DNA of 64,000 nt from Robertmurraya massiliosenegalensis JC6 (GTDB lineage Bacteria; Bacillota; Bacilli; Bacillales; Cytobacillaceae). The notes beneath the pieces were generated by a model. That model made no database searches. It was not told the DNA's origin and worked only from the letters and a program-made list of their open reading frames with translations. The stretch's first letter is position 1, and each line of letters begins with the position of its first letter. Location: assembly GCF_000311725.1 (NCBI RefSeq), contig NZ_HE978515.1, forward strand, positions 80,310 through 144,309, read 5' to 3'. Both the position numbers and the translations under genes were made by a program. Positions 53,968 through 62,885 of the stretch are shown piece after piece.

Positions 53968-54741
53968 ATGAAAAATAAATATAAAATGATGATCGTATTG
54001 CTGGTTAGTACGTTCTTACTATCTGCTTGTTCGGCACAAGAAGGCAATGGAGATGGTTTCTTTAACACTTTTCTTGTCTCTCCATTTGAAAGTTTAATTC
54101 ATGGCACTGCCAATCTATTTGGTGGTAATTTCGGCTTATCCATCATTTTTATAACGTTGATTATTCGACTTCTCCTTATGCCCATGATGCTTAAACAAAC
54201 TAAAAAACAACGGACAATGAAATTAAAAATGGATGTTATGAAACCTGAACTTGAAGTCATTCAAAAAAAACTCAAAGAAACAAAAGAGGCTGGCGAACAG
54301 CAAAGGCTTCAACAAGAAATGTTTGCTTTATATAAAAAGCATAATATCAATCCATTATCAATGGGCTGTTTACCAATGTTAATTCAAATGCCGATACTAT
54401 TAGGGTTCTATTATGCAATACGAGGCTCCGCAGAGATTGCCAGTCATTCTTTTTTATGGTTTAGCCTTGGACAGCCTGATATTTGGTTAACGGCGATTGC
54501 AGGTATCGTATACTACTTACAATTTAGAGTATCCCTTTCAAACATGCCCATTGATCAACAAAAGCAAATGAAGTTTATGGGTATACTTTCACCTGTCATG
54601 ATCGTTTTCGTTTCATTAAATGCTCCCGCTGCACTACCTCTTTATTGGGCAATTGGTGGGTTTTTCTTAATACTACAAACACTGTTAGCAAGATATTTAT
54701 ATAAGAATGAAGACAATATAATGAGCACAAATCAACAATAA
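53968..54741 (+). CDS. yqjG: membrane protein insertase YidC2 (YqjG/Oxa1 family)
   Basis: A 257-residue lipoprotein insertase. The signal sequence ends in a lipobox, LLSACSAQ (Cys about residue 20). Five membrane helices follow, with the catalytic-groove arginine in FITLIIRLLLMPMMLKQT and the cytoplasmic coiled hairpin KMDVMKPELEVIQKKLKE. MGCLPMLIQMPILLGFYYAIRG is the family hallmark. It integrates membrane proteins with or without SecYEG. The ATG at 53968 is eight bases from GGAGGT. The MifM-like leader upstream identifies it as the regulated second YidC, with SpoIIIJ elsewhere. Confidence 0.93.
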   Translation: MKNKYKMMIVLLVSTFLLSACSAQEGNGDGFFNTFLVSPFESLIHGTANLFGGNFGLSIIFITLIIRLLLMPMMLKQTKKQRTMKLKMDVMKPELEVIQKKLKETKEAGEQQRLQQEMFALYKKHNINPLSMGCLPMLIQMPILLGFYYAIRGSAEIASHSFLWFSLGQPDIWLTAIAGIVYYLQFRVSLSNMPIDQQKQMKFMGILSPVMIVFVSLNAPAALPLYWAIGGFFLILQTLLARYLYKNEDNIMSTNQQ

Positions 54742-54773
54742 ATTAAGAGGGTGTCTTTGGCACCCTCTTAATT
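54741..54773. terminator. bidirectional terminator between yqjG and crcB
   Basis: A 13-base-pair stem AATTAAGAGGGTG/CACCCTCTTAATT (54741-54753 with 54761-54773) overlaps the stop of the convergent channel gene. Confidence 0.87.
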
Positions 54774-55121
54774 TATTGCTAAAATGTAGCCCCAAAATGC
54801 TAATAGTAGCCCCATTAAATATGTAATCCCTAAATAAAGAACACCTGTAGTTATGCGTTTCTCGTTTAATAGATGAACAGCTTCCACATTCATTGTAGAA
54901 AAGGTTGTAAAAGCACCCAGAAATCCAACACCCAAAAATGAGTATGCATGTTCTGGAACTCCTGCAAACAAATAACCAAGAAAAAATGAACCCACAAGAT
55001 TGACGAATAAGGTCCCGATTGGAAGTTTTGTTCGCTTTATCCTTTTAGCAACATTTCCAATCCAAAATCGACTTATCGCTCCAAAGAATCCCCCAACTGC
55101 TACTAATCCCCATCCGATCAT
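54768..55121 (-). CDS. crcB: fluoride channel subunit CrcB/FluC (second of pair)
   Basis: A 117-residue, four-helix fluoride exporter subunit. Family motifs: GGFFGAISRFWIGN, GTLFVNLVGSFFLGY and GAFTTFSTMNVEAV, with the conserved Asn and the TTFST Phe-box region. It starts with an ATG overlapping the stop of the partner gene (ATGA). Two adjacent crcB genes usually make an antiparallel heterodimer. Confidence 0.92.
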   Translation of the reverse strand: MIGWGLVAVGGFFGAISRFWIGNVAKRIKRTKLPIGTLFVNLVGSFFLGYLFAGVPEHAYSFLGVGFLGAFTTFSTMNVEAVHLLNEKRITTGVLYLGITYLMGLLLAFWGYILAIN

Positions 55122-55498
55122 TTAGAATCCACCCTCTTTTTTCCGACTCTTAATCCCGCATATGCAAGAAGGAGGCCGCCAATCACACTAATGGTGATGT
55201 ATAGGAACACAGAAATGATTGCATCATTTTCCATTAAAAACAGCATATCTACGCTAAAGGTCGATAAGGTAGTGAAAGAACCGATCATTCCTGTCCCGAT
55301 GCCAGCAGCTAACGAAGGATTCGTCTGATAAAGAATATGGGATGTGAACCATCCTAAAAGGAATGCTCCTAGTAAATTTACTGTGACGGTACCGTACGGG
55401 AAAGCATTGCCAATAAAGTGGAGCGTTACTAATGAAACGAAATAACGCAATAAACTCCCAATAGCTCCACCAATCCCAACATATAGATAGGCCTTCAA
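55118..55498 (-). CDS. crcB: fluoride channel subunit CrcB/FluC (first of pair)
   Basis: A 126-residue partner of the next gene, with four membrane segments and the motifs GGAIGSLLRYFVS, GTVTVNLLGAFLLGW and GSFTTLSTFSVDML. The TTG at 55498 has AGAGGTG six bases upstream; the GTG nine bases earlier lies within that site. No fluoride riboswitch is visible in the short upstream region, so expression is probably constitutive or controlled by something else. Confidence 0.92.
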   Translation of the reverse strand: MKAYLYVGIGGAIGSLLRYFVSLVTLHFIGNAFPYGTVTVNLLGAFLLGWFTSHILYQTNPSLAAGIGTGMIGSFTTLSTFSVDMLFLMENDAIISVFLYITISVIGGLLLAYAGLRVGKKRVDSK

Positions 55499-55555
55499 TA
55501 TATACACCTCTAAGTTAAAATAATATACTGTTCATTGTCGCTTTAAAGCAAATTT

Positions 55556-56242
55556 TCATTCTACATTATCATAATATATTTTAACATCTTCTAGTCTATT
55601 TATTTCCCTCATTTCATCATTTGTGAAATTTGCATATACAGTCCTTCGAGCGTTATTTTCATCTGGTTCATAGGCTATGAATAGTTCAATATTTCCTCCA
55701 TTATCTTTTATATATTGAATCAGATGATACATTTTTTCAAATTCTTCATCTGTGCCTTCAAATTGTTGAGGAATATTAATTAATATACCGATGCTTGCTT
55801 CGGTTTCTTTATAATTTTTAATTGGTGGTTCTACCACTAATTCCATTCCTTGACCATAAACACTACTAATATGGTAACGACGTAAGTTTGGAAAAAGTTC
55901 CTGGATCATATCCTTAAAATCCATTTCTGCTTGCATTGCCCAAACTTCTTCGGGATACTCATCCGTATAGCTTTGAGTTCCTCTTTCCTCTCCTGCAGAA
56001 AATGATATAGTCGGATTTTTCACAGGATGAACCTTTATATGATAGTTTCCCTCTTTAAAATTATAGTGACGTTCCTCGATTTCAAATGATTGATCATACT
56101 TCTTCTCTAAATACGCTACGATTTCATGACCAACCGTATATTTTTTCCATGGTAGCCCTGAAAAAGTGACATAAATCAATGTAGCTATAGAAAGCACAAT
56201 GAAACAGGAGATAAGCAGAACCATTTTCACCAATTTTGACAT
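55556..56242 (-). CDS. membrane-anchored extracytoplasmic protein of unknown function
   Basis: A 228-residue protein with one membrane anchor (about 8-28) followed by an extracytoplasmic domain rich in Glu, Tyr and aromatic strands: YLEKKYDQSFEIEERHYNFKEGNYHIKVHPVKNP reads like a PepSY/DUF3139-type region. The ATG at 56242 is eight bases from AAAGGG. I cannot give a function. The upstream 200 bases are AT-rich, without a clear operator. Confidence 0.7.
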   Translation of the reverse strand: MSKLVKMVLLISCFIVLSIATLIYVTFSGLPWKKYTVGHEIVAYLEKKYDQSFEIEERHYNFKEGNYHIKVHPVKNPTISFSAGEERGTQSYTDEYPEEVWAMQAEMDFKDMIQELFPNLRRYHISSVYGQGMELVVEPPIKNYKETEASIGILINIPQQFEGTDEEFEKMYHLIQYIKDNGGNIELFIAYEPDENNARRTVYANFTNDEMREINRLEDVKIYYDNVE

Positions 56243-56387
56243 CCTCAACACCCTTTACCATTATTTACATTTATAGTGTAATTTTACACTATAAATGTAA
56301 AATGATGCAATAGCTATTTTTTAAGAATGCTGCGATTTGTAAAGATATCGGTAAACGTGATTTTATGTTTCAAATGAATAAAATCAA

Positions 56388-56430
56388 CCAAAAAAACTGC
56401 GATTTATTATATATACGCAGTTTTTTTTGG
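56388..56430 (-). terminator. intrinsic terminator after the DUF6501 gene
   Basis: The stem AAAAAACTGCG/CGCAGTTTTTT (56391-56401 with 56416-56426) gives a T tract on the minus strand, 28 bases past the stop at 56459. Confidence 0.85.
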
Positions 56431-56458
56431 TGATTTCAATTGTTATTTTTATTATATG

Positions 56459-56668
56459 TCACTGATGAATTTCCTCAAAATAATTTTTGTAAAATCCACC
56501 TACTTTACCACTATTGTCGACAATAAAGTAAAACTCTTCTGTTTCATTTTTAACTTCGTAAGTATGACCAACTGTTAATGCACGATTCACGATATACTTT
56601 TCAGCATTTGTATGAACACACTTGACCGTTTTGATTGTTTCTGAATTATTCCATGTTAGATGTCTCAT
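56459..56668 (-). CDS. DUF6501 family protein
   Basis: A 69-residue cytosolic protein. The pattern TIKTVKCVHTNAEKYIVN, LTVGHTYEVKNETEEFYFI and DNSGKVGGFYKNYFEE matches DUF6501 proteins of Bacillus; a small beta-rich SH3-like fold is likely. The function is unknown. The ATG at 56668 has GAAGGAG six bases upstream. The gene just upstream (56712-56930) has the same direction and may be co-transcribed. Confidence 0.74.
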   Translation of the reverse strand: MRHLTWNNSETIKTVKCVHTNAEKYIVNRALTVGHTYEVKNETEEFYFIVDNSGKVGGFYKNYFEEIHQ

Positions 56669-56711
56669 TTTATACTCCTTCACCATTTAATACTACATCA
56701 TTATAGTGAAT

Positions 56712-56930
56712 TTACTTTGTGTGGCGCAACTCTTTTTGATAATGAAATAGCTTTCTCCGTATTTTCACGATTTTACCTTCATCAAAGGTGAATAGTTCAC
56801 CTGTAAGTACATTTTTTAATGTTACATATGTTTTTTCACAAATTGTATCAAGTCTTATAAATTCAAGAAATTGATAGCATTTATTTTCGTACACCACTTC
56901 GTAATAACCATTTTCAGTAAATACTTTCAT
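56712..56930 (-). CDS. small protein of unknown function
   Basis: A 72-residue, beta-rich protein (YYEVVYENKCYQFLEFIRL, YVTLKNVLTGELFTFDEGKIVKIRRKL) with a basic C-terminus. It has no signal or membrane segment. The ATG has AGAAGG eight bases upstream. It lies 43 bases before the DUF6501 gene. I do not recognise a family. Confidence 0.62.
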   Translation of the reverse strand: MKVFTENGYYEVVYENKCYQFLEFIRLDTICEKTYVTLKNVLTGELFTFDEGKIVKIRRKLFHYQKELRHTK

Positions 56931-57010
56931 GCAGAGTACCTTCTTTCTGAGATGGTGTTACTCCTTTTTACCACCGTTTTGCTTGTATAAAACATTTTTC
57001 TCAGAAAGTA

Positions 57011-57859
57011 TTACAATTTACACCCTAGTCTGACAAGTTCTTCCTCCAATTTCTGATAATATCCTTGACTTACTCTCCCTTTTGAGCCTCGAAGAATTTC
57101 TGCTGCATAGTGAAGGGGTGGGGCTAACTCCGGTTGTTTATCATATACATAAAAAGTTAAAACGTCTGCCATTCTTCTTTCACCTATTTTCACATCAACA
57201 AATGTGGGGCGATACCACCCGAGGTTAAAGCCTTCCCTATCAAAAAGATAGGACAGTCCTTGAAAAGGAATTTCGTACAAAATCCCTTCTGTCACACCAC
57301 CATCTTCAATAATATCCGCCCGCCCACCATCTTGGGCTGTAAATAGATACTTCATAGAATAGCCTTCCAAGGTACAAGCTCCTACCACTTTTTCAAAAAA
57401 ATGAGCAACTTTTGCCTTTTCAAATCTTTCGACGTCCATGCAGGAACCGTACGCAAAATAATAAATAGGCTCCGGTTTTTTGTTCAATAGCTGATGTAAT
57501 TTCCAATCTCCATGAGAGATCCGTTCTTTACACAAACCTTTTTGTTTCTCCACATAGACAAGGCCCGAATACATCCCTTTATCTGTAAAGATTTGAGCTT
57601 CCACTCGTTCATATAGATTATCTTCCCTGTTAGCCTCATAATCTTCTAGATTGTCCAATTTTGACAAGGTAGCGAGATCGACCTCATATAATTCTCCATA
57701 TACTTTCCCTCGTTCAGATCGTTTCATTGCCGGGTACCCGTATCCAGTATCAAATAGTTCTCCATATGTCCATGCTTGTTCGGCAATCGGAACAGCGCTT
57801 TCTAATAGAGCGTAATTTTCTTCGTGCTTCCTTAATGTGCCATAAACAAAAACCTTCAC
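57011..57859 (-). CDS. ykqA: YkqA-like double gamma-glutamylcyclotransferase-fold protein
   Basis: A 282-residue protein with two gamma-glutamylcyclotransferase-like (AIG2) domains. The first begins with VFVYGTLRKHEENYALLE and contains GELYEVDLATLSKLDNLEDY (the Glu of the active site). The second begins at about 135 with IYYFAYGSCMDVERFEKA. Such proteins form 5-oxoproline from gamma-glutamyl peptides or amines, but the exact substrate of YkqA is not known. The start is a GTG with AGGAGGG seven bases upstream. Confidence 0.84.
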   Translation of the reverse strand: MKVFVYGTLRKHEENYALLESAVPIAEQAWTYGELFDTGYGYPAMKRSERGKVYGELYEVDLATLSKLDNLEDYEANREDNLYERVEAQIFTDKGMYSGLVYVEKQKGLCKERISHGDWKLHQLLNKKPEPIYYFAYGSCMDVERFEKAKVAHFFEKVVGACTLEGYSMKYLFTAQDGGRADIIEDGGVTEGILYEIPFQGLSYLFDREGFNLGWYRPTFVDVKIGERRMADVLTFYVYDKQPELAPPLHYAAEILRGSKGRVSQGYYQKLEEELVRLGCKL

Positions 57860-57940
57860 TTCAACGCCCTCCTACAATCTCAAGACTTTTCTGATATCTC
57901 TATTTTAACTGAAAGATATAGCGTTTGTCTTACATCTGCT

Positions 57941-58087
57941 CTAGCAATTTACAAATATCTCTATCATTCTTCGTATAAAATTTCGTCCCTGTTTCTTTTT
58001 CAGGTTTGAATACGTATAAGAAATTTGCCTTAGTTCATTCACTTTTATCTTCGCAAACTCGGTATGGACAAAATAGTCATAATTCAT
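57941..58087 (-). CDS. small protein of unknown function
   Basis: A 48-residue protein, MNYDYFVHTEFAKIKVNELR then a basic helix region ending KKKQGRNFIRRMIEIFVNC. The ATG has AAGGGGG eight bases upstream, a good site. It lies 82 bases upstream of ykqA on the same strand. No family is recognised; it is too short for routine gene calling. Confidence 0.5.
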   Translation of the reverse strand: MNYDYFVHTEFAKIKVNELRQISYTYSNLKKKQGRNFIRRMIEIFVNC

Positions 58088-58295
58088 TTTTTCAGCCCCC
58101 TTATACATCGATCATATCTTTACATCGCTTTCTCCACATTGGGTGGAAGGACGAAAAGATCTCCATCTGAGGATTGAATGCATTTCAGACTTGAATATTT
58201 TTCGAAAATTTCGTGAAATGGGTTTTCAAAGGGGAGAATATCCTTTACAATGAATAAACATAGATTTACAATCCTTTTACCTGGAGGTATGCACA

Positions 58296-58427
58296 ATGAA
58301 GATTATGAGTAATGAAATGTTGGTTGTCTCGTATCGTGATGCATTAAAGTCGGAAAAGGATAAAGAATGGGCGAAGATTTTAAAGGACGAAATTAGAAAG
58401 CGTGGATTAAAGCCCTTTAAGGACTAA
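58296..58427 (+). CDS. sda: Sda-like sporulation checkpoint protein
   Basis: A 43-residue helical-hairpin protein: NEMLVVSYRDALKSEKDKEW followed by AKILKDEIRKRGL. It follows the Sda pattern (B. subtilis: [21 protein letters not shown] then ELIENEIKRRSL, recalled). Sda binds the histidine phosphotransfer domain of KinA and blocks sporulation when replication is disturbed. GGAGGT is seven bases before the ATG. The upstream region does not show clear DnaA boxes, so the B. subtilis mode of control is unproven here. Confidence 0.7.
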   Translation: MKIMSNEMLVVSYRDALKSEKDKEWAKILKDEIRKRGLKPFKD

Positions 58428-58483
58428 GTATAATAAGACTCTTTCACAAAGACGATTTTGTATGGATTCTTCACTAACCAAGA

Positions 58484-58520
58484 AACCACCGTTTAAACTA
58501 ATAAACGGTGGTTGTTTTTT
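58484..58520. terminator. bidirectional terminator between the sda-like gene and odhB
   Basis: A 12-base-pair stem AACCACCGTTTA/TAAACGGTGGTT (58484-58495 with 58502-58513) is followed by GTTTTTTT on the plus strand, one base from the convergent odhB stop region. Confidence 0.87.
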
Positions 58521-58521
58521 T

Positions 58522-59745
58522 CTATTCAAAGATTAATGACTCAGGGTCCTCAATAAGCTCCTTCACTCTCTTAAGGAATGTAACCGCCTCTTTCCCATCA
58601 ACAATACGATGGTCGTATGATAAGGCAATATACATCATTGGACGATTTTCCATACGTTCATCATCAATTGCCACAGGACGAAGCTTGACAGAATGCATTC
58701 CTAATATTCCAACTTGAGGTCCATTTAAGATTGGAGTCGATAATAAGGAACCGAACACTCCCCCATTTGTAATCGTAAAGGTACCTCCCTGTAAGTCATG
58801 AAGAGCAAGTTTATTTTGGCGAGCCTTGTCTGCTAGACCTAAAATGTCCTTTTCAATTTCTGCAAAGCTCTTTCTATCTGCATCTCGGACAACTGGTACA
58901 ACAAGTCCTTCTGGAGCAGAGACGGCAATGCCAATGTCATAGAATTTTTTCAGAACAATTTCATCACCTTGAATTTCGGCATTCAATAATGGTGATTTCT
59001 TAAGGGCAGCAACAACCGCTTTCGTGAAGAATGACATAAATCCAAGTTTTACGTCATTTTCTTCTAAAAATTTGTCCTTGCGGCGCTTTCTTAAATGTAA
59101 TACATTCGTCATGTCAACTTCGTTAAAAGTTGTCAGCATGGCTGCTGTATGTTGCACTTCGACTAGACGATTGGCAATTGTTTGACGTCTGCGGGACATG
59201 CGAATTCTTTCTACAGGCTTATGATCAACGGCAAACTCCTGTTTTGGTACTGGCGTTGGTGTAGACGCAGGTGCTGTTTTTTCAACTGACGCTTGGCTTG
59301 GATTGAAACTCTGAACATCTTGAGCCCGTACTCGTCCTAATGGATCTGCAGTTGGAATTTCCCTTAAGTCAATCCCTTTCTCCCTAGCCAGTTTTCGCGC
59401 AGATGGGGATGCAATCGGACGATCCTTCTTATCCTCTATCTGTTCTGTAGGTTGTTGCTCTTGTTTATTTTCTACCACAGGAGCTTCCTCGACTGGAGCT
59501 GGAACTTCGCCTTCCTCTGAGACGATGGCAATCACTTCCCCGACATTGACCGTATCTCCTTCGTTATATTTCATTTCTGTTAATACGCCACTATAGTCAG
59601 AGATAATTTCAACATTAACCTTATCTGTTTCTAATTCAACGAGATAATCGCCTTTTTCAATTTTGTCTCCGATCTTTTTTAGCCATCCAGCTACAGTTCC
59701 CTCTGTAATTGATTCTGCTAACTCTGGAATACGAATTTCCGCCAC
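58522..59745 (-). CDS. odhB: dihydrolipoyllysine succinyltransferase, E2 of 2-oxoglutarate dehydrogenase
   Basis: A 407-residue E2 enzyme of the TCA cycle. The lipoyl domain (1-75) carries K42 in ELETDKVNVE. An Ala/Pro/Glu linker leads to a peripheral-subunit-binding segment (ASPSARKLAREKGIDLREI, about 112-140) and the catalytic acetyltransferase core ending in SYDHRIVDGKEA (H379, D383). It transfers succinyl groups to CoA. The start is GTG at 59745 with AAGGAGG eight bases upstream, one base after the odhA stop, so the two are translationally linked. Confidence 0.95.
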   Translation of the reverse strand: MAEIRIPELAESITEGTVAGWLKKIGDKIEKGDYLVELETDKVNVEIISDYSGVLTEMKYNEGDTVNVGEVIAIVSEEGEVPAPVEEAPVVENKQEQQPTEQIEDKKDRPIASPSARKLAREKGIDLREIPTADPLGRVRAQDVQSFNPSQASVEKTAPASTPTPVPKQEFAVDHKPVERIRMSRRRQTIANRLVEVQHTAAMLTTFNEVDMTNVLHLRKRRKDKFLEENDVKLGFMSFFTKAVVAALKKSPLLNAEIQGDEIVLKKFYDIGIAVSAPEGLVVPVVRDADRKSFAEIEKDILGLADKARQNKLALHDLQGGTFTITNGGVFGSLLSTPILNGPQVGILGMHSVKLRPVAIDDERMENRPMMYIALSYDHRIVDGKEAVTFLKRVKELIEDPESLIFE

Positions 59746-59746
59746 C

Positions 59747-62587
59747 TTAATTTCCTCCTTCTACCGAACGGGTGATTACTTTCTCAATAATACAGGCTTG
59801 CTCCATCTTGTGTACATCTGGATCTCCTTCAGCTGGACTTGAACGACGTCTACGACCAACGTAACGTACATCTACACTGCTTCCAGCAATTTCGTTAATA
59901 CGTGGCTCAACAAATGTCCACGCTCCCATATTTTTCGGCTCTTCTTGGACCCAAACGATTTCCTTTAAATTAGGGAATTTCACAATTATCTCTCGAAGAT
60001 TTTCCATTGGAAATGGATAAATTTCTTCTACACTTACAACATGTAACCAATCTGTATCTTCAGTTGAATCTAGTTGCTCAAGAACATTGACAATCATTTT
60101 CCCAGTTCCCAAAATGACACGTTCAACGCTTTCGACCTTTTCCCCAAAATCTTTGTGCTCAATAACTGAACGAAACTCTCCTTCACTTAGCTCACTTGGA
60201 CGAGAGGCTACACTTGGATTTCGAAGCAAGCTTTTTGGTGTCATAATGACAAGAGGTCGAACTTCTTCCCTTTTTAACACTGCAGCCTGCCTTCTTAAAA
60301 TATGAAAATATTGTGCAGCAGATGTTAGGTTCGCTACTGTCCAGTTATTTTCAGCCGCCAATGTTAAAAACCTTTCCATCCGAGCACTTGAATGCTCTGG
60401 ACCTTGCCCTTCATATCCATGCGGCAACAGGATAACGAGTCCAGATTTTTCGCCCCATTTCGCTCTCCCTGAGGAAATGAATTGGTCGAATATGACTTGG
60501 GCAGCATTTGAAAAGTCTCCGAATTGCGCTTCCCATATTACGAGCGTCTCAGGTGCAAATACATTGTACCCGTACTCAAAACCTAACACTGAGCCTTCTG
60601 AAAGTGGGCTATTGTATACAGCAAACGACGCTTTTGCATCAGATAATCGGTGCAATGGAGAGAACTTTTCTCCAGTATTTTGATCGTATAAAACGATATT
60701 CCGATGAGCAAATGTACCACGTTCAGAATCCTGTCCCGATAAACGAACAGGCGTTCCATCAGCGATAATCGATGAAAAAGCAAGTGTCTCTGCTAAACCC
60801 CAATCAACTTTTCCATTATCCTTAAACGCATCAAGACGTCTTTTCAAAATTCGACTCAATTTATTAAATACTTGAAAGCCTTCAGGCCATTGTAAAAGCT
60901 CTTCAGTCATTTTCTTAAGCAATTCTTGCGGAACTCCCGTTGCAATCTTCGGTATGCCCTTTTCGACCGTAATAGGAGGTTTAGGATCTCCTTCTTTCTC
61001 TTTTTTATCTGGCACCTTTGTATATGCTTCTTGTAATTTTGCCATTACATCTTGATCAAGCTTTTCTATCTCAGTCTGAGAAAGGATGCCTTCCTTAAGT
61101 AATTGTTGGGCATATAATTCCTTTACCGTTGGGTGCTGCACAATGAGTTGATACATTAATGGATTCGTTGTCATTGGCTCATCCATTTCATTATGACCAA
61201 AGCGACGATAACCGACTAAATCAATGAGAACGTCTTTTTTAAATGTTTTTCGGTATTCACACGCAAATTGAGCAGCTGCTAACACGGCTTCTGGATCATC
61301 CGCATTAACATGGAGAATGGGCATTTCATACCCCTTCGCTAAATCACTAGAATATCTCGTTGAACGAGAATCCATTCTTTCCGTCGTGAATCCAATTAAG
61401 TTATTTGCGATAAGATGGATCGTCCCGCCTGTACGGTATCCTTTTAAACGGCTTAAATTTAATGTTTCTGCTACAATCCCTTGACCTGGAAATGCTGCGT
61501 CTCCATGAACTAGAATGGCTAAAGCTGAACTTAAATCTTCTTTTGGATAACCTTTACTTGTGCGCACATCCTGTGCAGCTCGAGTAAACCCTTCCACAAC
61601 AGCACCAACAAACTCAAGATGACTTGGGTTATTCGCTAACGTTACTCTTGCTTTCTGCTGATTCTCTTGCGGTAGTTCCCGATTTAATCCAAGATGATAC
61701 TTTACATCTCCTGTCCAACCGAAATTGATTCCAATGGAACCTTCAGAAGGCACGAGTTCTTTGTTCGGAGCATGTTGAAATTCCGCAAAAATCATTTCGT
61801 AAGGTTTACCTAAATTATGTGCAAGGACATTTAAGCGTCCTCTATGAGCCATGCCGATATTAATGGTTGATGCACCGTTTTGAACAGTTTCAGTAATAAT
61901 TTCGTCAATTAACGGAACTAAAGCATCTAAACCTTCTATAGAAAAGCGTTTTTGACCTACAAATGTTTTGTGTATGAATTTCTCAAATTGTTCAACCTCT
62001 GTTAATCGTTGCAGAACTTTTTTCTTTTTATCAGGGGTGAATGATGGGAGCAGACTCCCACTTTCGATTTTATGACGAATCCACATTTTTTCTTGATTAT
62101 TATTTACATGGCGAATTTCAAATGCGATTTTCCCAGTATAAACCTTTTTCAAGTATTCAATGGCTTCGTATCCATTTTTAATTTCCGTTGGAATATCCGT
62201 TGAAATGACATGGGCTGGTATTTCTACTAGATCCTTTTTGGATAACCCGTAATATTCCATTTCAATTAATTCTTTATCAGGTTCTTGATTTTTTAATGGA
62301 TAAATATCAGCTGCTAAATGTCCATAGCCTCTAACTTTGTCAGCTAGGTTTGCTGCCGCCAATATTTTCTCAATAGAAGTACCAATCTGTGTAACATTAG
62401 GAGTGCTACTGATTGTTTCTTCCTCTTTCAAAGTTGGTGGTCCATATTCTGCGAAGTATGCTTTCATTTCTTCGTCCACTGAATCAGGATTTTCTAAATA
62501 AGCTTCATACATCTCGATGACATATCCTAAATTCGGCCCGTGAAACCCTTGCCATACTGGTCCTTGACCATCTGATGGCTTCTTCAT
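59747..62587 (-). CDS. odhA: 2-oxoglutarate dehydrogenase E1 component
   Basis: A 946-residue thiamine-diphosphate enzyme that decarboxylates 2-oxoglutarate. Marks: WQGFHGPNLGYVIEMYEAY near the start, IGMAHRGRLNVLAHNLGKPY, ILVHGDAAFPGQGIVAETLNL, HVNADDPEAV (thiamine pocket), VDLVGYRRFGHNEMDEP and the C-terminal WVQEEPKNMGAW. Length matches B. subtilis OdhA. I start at the ATG at 62587, with GGAGGT seven bases upstream, not at the TTG inside that site. A cre-like site lies about 100 bases upstream. The E3 subunit is shared and encoded elsewhere. Confidence 0.96.
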   Translation of the reverse strand: MKKPSDGQGPVWQGFHGPNLGYVIEMYEAYLENPDSVDEEMKAYFAEYGPPTLKEEETISSTPNVTQIGTSIEKILAAANLADKVRGYGHLAADIYPLKNQEPDKELIEMEYYGLSKKDLVEIPAHVISTDIPTEIKNGYEAIEYLKKVYTGKIAFEIRHVNNNQEKMWIRHKIESGSLLPSFTPDKKKKVLQRLTEVEQFEKFIHKTFVGQKRFSIEGLDALVPLIDEIITETVQNGASTINIGMAHRGRLNVLAHNLGKPYEMIFAEFQHAPNKELVPSEGSIGINFGWTGDVKYHLGLNRELPQENQQKARVTLANNPSHLEFVGAVVEGFTRAAQDVRTSKGYPKEDLSSALAILVHGDAAFPGQGIVAETLNLSRLKGYRTGGTIHLIANNLIGFTTERMDSRSTRYSSDLAKGYEMPILHVNADDPEAVLAAAQFACEYRKTFKKDVLIDLVGYRRFGHNEMDEPMTTNPLMYQLIVQHPTVKELYAQQLLKEGILSQTEIEKLDQDVMAKLQEAYTKVPDKKEKEGDPKPPITVEKGIPKIATGVPQELLKKMTEELLQWPEGFQVFNKLSRILKRRLDAFKDNGKVDWGLAETLAFSSIIADGTPVRLSGQDSERGTFAHRNIVLYDQNTGEKFSPLHRLSDAKASFAVYNSPLSEGSVLGFEYGYNVFAPETLVIWEAQFGDFSNAAQVIFDQFISSGRAKWGEKSGLVILLPHGYEGQGPEHSSARMERFLTLAAENNWTVANLTSAAQYFHILRRQAAVLKREEVRPLVIMTPKSLLRNPSVASRPSELSEGEFRSVIEHKDFGEKVESVERVILGTGKMIVNVLEQLDSTEDTDWLHVVSVEEIYPFPMENLREIIVKFPNLKEIVWVQEEPKNMGAWTFVEPRINEIAGSSVDVRYVGRRRRSSPAEGDPDVHKMEQACIIEKVITRSVEGGN

Positions 62588-62683
62588 GTGTAATACCTCC
62601 AAAATCTATTAAGAAATTGATCAGCCTATCCTCTATTTTCATTCCGAAAACTCAAATGTTAGAATAATATTATTTTTCAGAGG

Positions 62684-62697
62684 ATATAACGTTTTCA
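62684..62697. promoter_or_regulatory. cre-like CcpA site upstream of odhAB
   Basis: On the minus strand TGAAAACGTTATAT matches 12 of 14 positions of TGWNANCGNTNWCA. Catabolite repression of 2-oxoglutarate dehydrogenase by CcpA is known in B. subtilis, which makes this plausible. Confidence 0.5.
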
Positions 62698-62820
62698 AAG
62701 CTATTCTAACACGTTCATGTCAGAACTACAAAGGTTTTAACTGTGTAAACAGTAAAAACTTAATTTAAAAATAACCTATTCCAAGAAAATTTTAACACCT
62801 GTTTAAATTAATACATCAAT

Positions 62821-62851
62821 TGGATAAATTTAAGTGCGAAGAGGCAAATTA
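62821..62851 (+). promoter_or_regulatory. possible SigG/SigF promoter for the spore protein gene
   Basis: TGGATA (62821-62826) and CAAATTA (62845-62851), 18 bases apart, resemble forespore sigma consensus elements and lie 35 bases before the sspH-like start. Agreement is partial. Confidence 0.4.
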
Positions 62852-62885
62852 GGATAGAACATAAATGGAGGAGATGAACTTTTTC

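Noticed and set aside
55499-55555. Fluoride riboswitch before the crcB pair
   Set aside because: The 57-base gap before the next gene lacks the conserved fluoride-aptamer sequence blocks and is too short to hold the aptamer and an expression platform.
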